A DNA stretch of 64,000 nt from assembly GCF_001642935.1 (NCBI RefSeq), contig NZ_CP016761.1:2666001-2730000 (forward strand), read 5' to 3'. This DNA is from Fictibacillus arsenicus. GTDB taxonomy: Bacteria > Bacillota > Bacilli > Bacillales > Fictibacillaceae. Positions 60,755 through 64,000 of the stretch are shown piece by piece. The translations under genes were made by a program, and so were the position numbers. Within the stretch, counting starts at the first letter, position 1. Every line of letters begins with the position of its first letter. The notes beneath the pieces are model-generated. The model did not search any database. It saw nothing but the letters and a program-made list of their open reading frames with translations, and was not told where the DNA came from.

Positions 60755-61345
60755 TTATATGGTTTTTGCCTCTTCTAGATGCTTGTGACAATTAAACAAT
60801 TCACAAGACCAATTTTGGTCCTGAAGTTTAAAGATCGAAAGAGACGTATTATTTAATCCATACCACTTATCCGTTTTATCCTGTAAAAAAGATTTGTAAA
60901 TCCTCACAAGGAGTGCGCCGTGAGTCACGATGAGAACTTTTTGGTTCTCGTGGTTCTGAACAATTTCCTTTAAAGCTTCTTGCCACCGTGTGTCAGCCAG
61001 CTCATTTGATTCCCTGCCGAGCTCAAGCTTAATCCAATCTTCTCCCCAGCGTTCTATTCTTTCAGCTTCAGTAGTTCCTTCTGTTTCTCCAAATGAGATC
61101 TCGCGCAGCCTATCATCCGGCAAAATATCCAGTCCTGTTAATTCCTGAATCGCTTCTGCGGTTTTAAAAGCTCTTGATAATGGACTCGCATAGATCGCAT
61201 CCCATTTTTCTGTACGAAGACGTTCCGCAAGGGCTTTAGCCTGCTTTATTCCCTGTTCATTCAATGGAATATCCATACATCCTTGAGCCCTTCTTTCAAT
61301 GTTCCAATCCGTTTCTCCATGGCGAATAAAGGCTATAGTCGTCAC
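60755..61345 (-). CDS. Histidine phosphatase family protein (phosphoglycerate-mutase-like)
   Basis: 196 residues. The phosphohistidine motif AFIRHGETDWN at the N-terminus, YASPLSRAFKTAEAI, REISFGETEG and the second histidine in LIVTHGALLV are all present. Broad-specificity phosphatase or a cobalamin/alpha-ribazole type enzyme are both possible. A GTG at 61345 after GAGGGGGAG is preferred over the ATG at 61375. In B. subtilis a different gene occupies the place between trxA and etfA. Confidence 0.9.
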   Translation of the reverse strand: MTTIAFIRHGETDWNIERRAQGCMDIPLNEQGIKQAKALAERLRTEKWDAIYASPLSRAFKTAEAIQELTGLDILPDDRLREISFGETEGTTEAERIERWGEDWIKLELGRESNELADTRWQEALKEIVQNHENQKVLIVTHGALLVRIYKSFLQDKTDKWYGLNNTSLSIFKLQDQNWSCELFNCHKHLEEAKTI

Positions 61346-61397
61346 CAAAAACTCCCCCTCTTCAATACACATCAAAGTACATTGTTATCTTTTTAAA

Positions 61398-61684
61398 GGC
61401 TCTTTTCAAATAGATTGTTGTTTTTGAATCGTTTTTTAAAGACACTTCGTTGAAAAGTTGATTGGAGCGCAAGGTGCGAGACTCCTGCGTGCCAACCACC
61501 TGAATATACTTCTTGCAAGGCATGCGACGAGGAACACGCTTCTATGCTGTTTTGCTTGTAGACGCAGGAGCACACAAACTTCCTTGAAGGTGAGACCACG
61601 GCAGGCTTATTAGCCTCACCGCACGACCCGCGGAAAGCGAGCATCCTGGAGCGGAAATCAACCCTTTCAAATAGCAACAAAGCC
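61398..61684 (+). repeat. Palindromic repeat element copy 11 (module B)
   Basis: Plus orientation: GGCTCTTTTCAAATAGATTG, GTTGATTGGAGCGCAAGGTG (61458), module B from CTTCTTGCAAGGCATGCGAC (61509), GAGCGGAAATCAACC, AGCAACAAAGCC. Its end touches the T-run of the etfA terminator. Confidence 0.92.
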
Positions 61685-61685
61685 C

Positions 61686-61722
61686 CATAAAAAAACGTCC
61701 AGCGAACCGGACGTTTTTGGGT
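61686..61722 (-). terminator. Terminator of the fad-etf operon
   Basis: Minus strand AAAACGTCCGG and CTGGACGTTTT pair around TTCG, then a T-run; directly after etfA. Confidence 0.92.
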
Positions 61723-61729
61723 ATTCATT

Positions 61730-62701
61730 TTATACTAACACTTTTTTAAATTCTTCTGTTAACAAAGGTACTACTTCAAAGAGATCCCCAACAATTCCGT
61801 AGTCTGCTACTGAGAAGATGCTTGCTTCTGGATCTTTGTTGATAGCAACAATTACTTTTGAATTCGACATACCAGCTAAATGCTGAATAGCACCAGAGAT
61901 TCCACAAGCGATGTACAAATCAGGTGTTACAACTTTACCTGTCTGGCCGATTTGAAGTGAGTAATCGCAATAATCTGCATCACATGCTCCGCGGGATGCC
62001 CCAACAGCTGCTCCCAGCACGTCTGCAAGTTCTTGAAGAGGCTTAAATCCATCTTCAGATTTCACTCCGCGTCCGCCAGCAACGATAATCTTTGCTTCTG
62101 ATAAGTCAACACCTGTAGAAGCTTTGCGAACGACTTCTTTAACAATCGTTCTTAGATTCTTAATTTCAATAGATACAGATTTTACTTCTCCAGAACGTGA
62201 TTCGTCTTTCTCTAATGGTGCGATATTGTTTGGACGAATTGTAACAAAGATTAGTCCATCATTGATTAATTTCTTTTCGAATGCTTTTCCTGAATATACT
62301 GGACGTGTAAACACAGTATTTTCACCCGCTTGTTCCAATCCAGTTACATCTGAGATCAGACCGGATTCTAAACGTGCTGCAAGTCTTGGTGATAAATCTT
62401 TTCCTAGTGATGTATGTCCGAAAACAATTGCTTCCGGTTTTTCTTCATCGATAATTTGTTTCAAAGCTTGATAGTAGCCATCTGTCGTATAGTTTGCGAG
62501 CTTTTCATTTTCCGCTGTAAGTACACGATCAGCCCCGTAATGAATTAATTCATTTGCAAGAGATTGTACAGAGTCGCCGCACAATACAGCAAATACTTCT
62601 CCCCCGCCTGAAATTTCTTTTGCTGCTGCAATCGCTTCAAATGATACGTTACGCAATGCACCGTCACGAGATTCTGCAAGTACTAAAACTTTTTTTGCCA
62701 T
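61730..62701 (-). CDS. etfA: Electron transfer flavoprotein, alpha subunit
   Basis: 323 residues; binds FAD and passes electrons from acyl-CoA dehydrogenases to the quinone pool. N-terminal ETF domain, then the C-terminal FAD domain with VAGGRGVKSEDGFKP, GASRGACDADYC, QIGQTGKVVTPDLYIACGIS and the AINKDPEASIFSVADYGIVG signature. Confidence 0.97.
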   Translation of the reverse strand: MAKKVLVLAESRDGALRNVSFEAIAAAKEISGGGEVFAVLCGDSVQSLANELIHYGADRVLTAENEKLANYTTDGYYQALKQIIDEEKPEAIVFGHTSLGKDLSPRLAARLESGLISDVTGLEQAGENTVFTRPVYSGKAFEKKLINDGLIFVTIRPNNIAPLEKDESRSGEVKSVSIEIKNLRTIVKEVVRKASTGVDLSEAKIIVAGGRGVKSEDGFKPLQELADVLGAAVGASRGACDADYCDYSLQIGQTGKVVTPDLYIACGISGAIQHLAGMSNSKVIVAINKDPEASIFSVADYGIVGDLFEVVPLLTEEFKKVLV

Positions 62702-62713
62702 GATGACTCCTCC

Positions 62714-63484
62714 TTATATAACCTTTGCTTCGTTTCTTAACAGAGATACAAGTTCTTTCACTTGATCTGCTGTGTCACCAGATAAGATTTTTCCAGCTTC
62801 CTTTTTAGGAGGAAGATAAATTTCTACTGTTTTTGTTTTAGCTTCTACATCGTCTTCATCAATATCAAGATCATCAAGCTCTAATGTTTCAAGGGGCTTT
62901 TTCTTAGCTTTCATAATCCCTGGAAGCGATGGGTAGCGCGGCTCATTCAAGCCTTGCTGTGCTGTCACCAGTAACGGAAGAGAAGTTTCAATCTTTTCTA
63001 GATCTCCTTCTACGTCGCGCTCAATATTTACAGTTGTACCGTTAATTTCAATTTTAGTTATCGTAGTTACATGAGGAATATCAAGCAGTTCTGCTAAACG
63101 CGGACCCACTTGTCCAGTTCCGTTATCAATCGCTACATTTCCGCCTAAAATGATGTCATATTCTTTATCTTTAAAATATGCAGCTAAAACGGAAGAAGTT
63201 GTGAACTGGTCCTGGCTGTCTAAGTCTTCGTTTGAAATAAGCACAGCTTGATCGGCACCCATAGCCAAAGCTGTACGAAGCTCTTTCTCAGAGTCTTCAT
63301 CGCCCACAGTTACAACTGTAACGGTTCCGCCATGTGCATCTTTTAATGTGATCGCTTCTTCAATCGCATACTCGTCATAAGGATTGATGATAAATTCAGC
63401 ACTGTCTTCGGAAATTTTATTATTTGTAACCGAGATCTTTTCTTCTGTATCAAAAGTACGTTTTAAAATAACAAAAATATTCAT
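62714..63484 (-). CDS. etfB: Electron transfer flavoprotein, beta subunit
   Basis: 256 residues, AMP-binding partner of EtfA. MNIFVILKRTFDTEEKI, NPYDEYAIEEAI, GGNVAIDNGTGQVGPRLAE and QGLNEPRYPSLPGIMKAKKKP, the EtfB signature. 12 bp before etfA; follows the enoyl-CoA hydratase, as in the B. subtilis fatty-acid degradation operon. Confidence 0.97.
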   Translation of the reverse strand: MNIFVILKRTFDTEEKISVTNNKISEDSAEFIINPYDEYAIEEAITLKDAHGGTVTVVTVGDEDSEKELRTALAMGADQAVLISNEDLDSQDQFTTSSVLAAYFKDKEYDIILGGNVAIDNGTGQVGPRLAELLDIPHVTTITKIEINGTTVNIERDVEGDLEKIETSLPLLVTAQQGLNEPRYPSLPGIMKAKKKPLETLELDDLDIDEDDVEAKTKTVEIYLPPKKEAGKILSGDTADQVKELVSLLRNEAKVI

Positions 63485-63500
63485 TATTTACCCCTCCTAA

Positions 63501-64000
63501 TTATCGGTCCTGAAATACAGGCTTTCTTTTTTCTATGAATGCTTGGATCCCCTCTTGGCCATCATGGCTTTTAAAAGCTTTTCCAAACAATTCCTGTTCT
63601 TTCTCTGCGCCCTTTTCATAGAGACCATGTTTAGCATAATTCAGTAATTCTAATGTGTATTTAATGGATACAGCACTTTTTTCTGAAAAGCTCTCTGCCA
63701 TTTTGTAAGCCTTTTCAAAAAGTTCTTCAGCTGGACAGGAGTCATTCGCTAATCCAAAAGATACAGCTTCTTTTCCTGAGATAGGCTGGCTGGATAAGAG
63801 CATCTCACATGCTTTCGGAACACCTACTAACTGAGGCAGCCTTTGAGTTCCTGCAAATCCTGGAATTAGACCTAGAGTCAGTTCCGGAAGACCAAGCTTT
63901 GCATCTTCTGCAACTAGTCTGATATGACAGCTCATCGCCAGTTCCAGACCGCCGCCGAGAGCTGCTCCGTGAATTGCAGCAATAACCGGTTTTGAAAATT
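63501..64000 (-). CDS. fadB: Enoyl-CoA hydratase/isomerase (5' end outside window)
   Basis: Crotonase-fold enzyme of beta-oxidation. The frame runs on beyond 63935 to the window edge, reading SKPVIAAIHGAALGGGLELA before MSCHIRLVAEDAKLGLPELT. The oxyanion-hole and catalytic block LGLIPGFAGTQRLPQLVG is intact, with the catalytic glutamate in LPELTLG. About 166 of some 255 residues are visible. The ysiB/fadB name rests on family and position upstream of etfB. Confidence 0.9.
   Translation of the reverse strand, partial: FSKPVIAAIHGAALGGGLELAMSCHIRLVAEDAKLGLPELTLGLIPGFAGTQRLPQLVGVPKACEMLLSSQPISGKEAVSFGLANDSCPAEELFEKAYKMAESFSEKSAVSIKYTLELLNYAKHGLYEKGAEKEQELFGKAFKSHDGQEGIQAFIEKRKPVFQDR

Overview
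This is a chromosomal segment of a low-GC, spore-forming Bacillota, most likely a member of the Bacillaceae. The gene order spoIIB-folC-valS-ysxE-spoVID-hemL...hemA-engB-lonA-lonB-clpX-tig-ysoA-leu/ilv-rdgB-gerM-racE-gerE-ysmA-sdhBAC-yslB-lysC-uvrC-trxA-etfAB-fadB is close to that of Bacillus subtilis, from memory of that genome. Genus-level assignment (for example Fictibacillus-like) would be a guess. Almost every gene is on the minus strand, so the window reads from right to left in the direction of transcription.

Layout from left to right: 1-11.8 kb holds spoIIB (partial), a membrane GAF-GGDEF protein, folC, valS with a T-box leader, a small plus-strand membrane protein, and the spore-coat group ysxE / kinase-like protein / spoVID. 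12.2-18.4 kb is the heme operon hemA-X-C-D-B-L. 18.6-28.6 kb holds a small membrane protein, engB-lonA, the forespore protease lonB, clpX, tig and ysoA. 28.9-41.3 kb is a complete branched-chain amino acid cluster (ilvE-D-B-N-C-leuA-B-C-D-ilvA). It has one promoter with CodY and cre-like sites upstream of ilvE and an internal T-box between ilvD and ilvB. 41.3-45.3 kb holds tRNA-Arg, tRNA-Gly, ysnB, rdgB, gerM and racE. 45.7-50.9 kb is the glucose PTS unit glcT-ptsG-ptsH-ptsI with a GlcT antiterminator site. 51-55.1 kb is gerE, ysmA and sdhC-A-B. 55.4-64 kb holds yslB, lysC with a lysine riboswitch and an internal beta-subunit start, uvrC, a frameshifted small reading frame, trxA, a histidine phosphatase, etfA, etfB and a partial enoyl-CoA hydratase.

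The genes are ordinary housekeeping, biosynthetic and sporulation functions. What they do not explain is the intergenic DNA. Eleven copies (plus one possible degenerate copy) of a 170-370 bp imperfect-palindromic, MITE-like element are scattered in both orientations. They come in modular versions and mostly abut rho-independent terminators. In both T-box genes of the window (valS, ilvB) a copy lies between the T-box terminator and the start codon. Two other intergenic regions (upstream of lonB and of ysoA) carry short CATAAAA-type boxes repeated every 19-21 bp, about two helical turns. No transposase, phage, CRISPR array or defence gene was found. Family assignments rest on motif recognition in the translated sequence; no database search was run.
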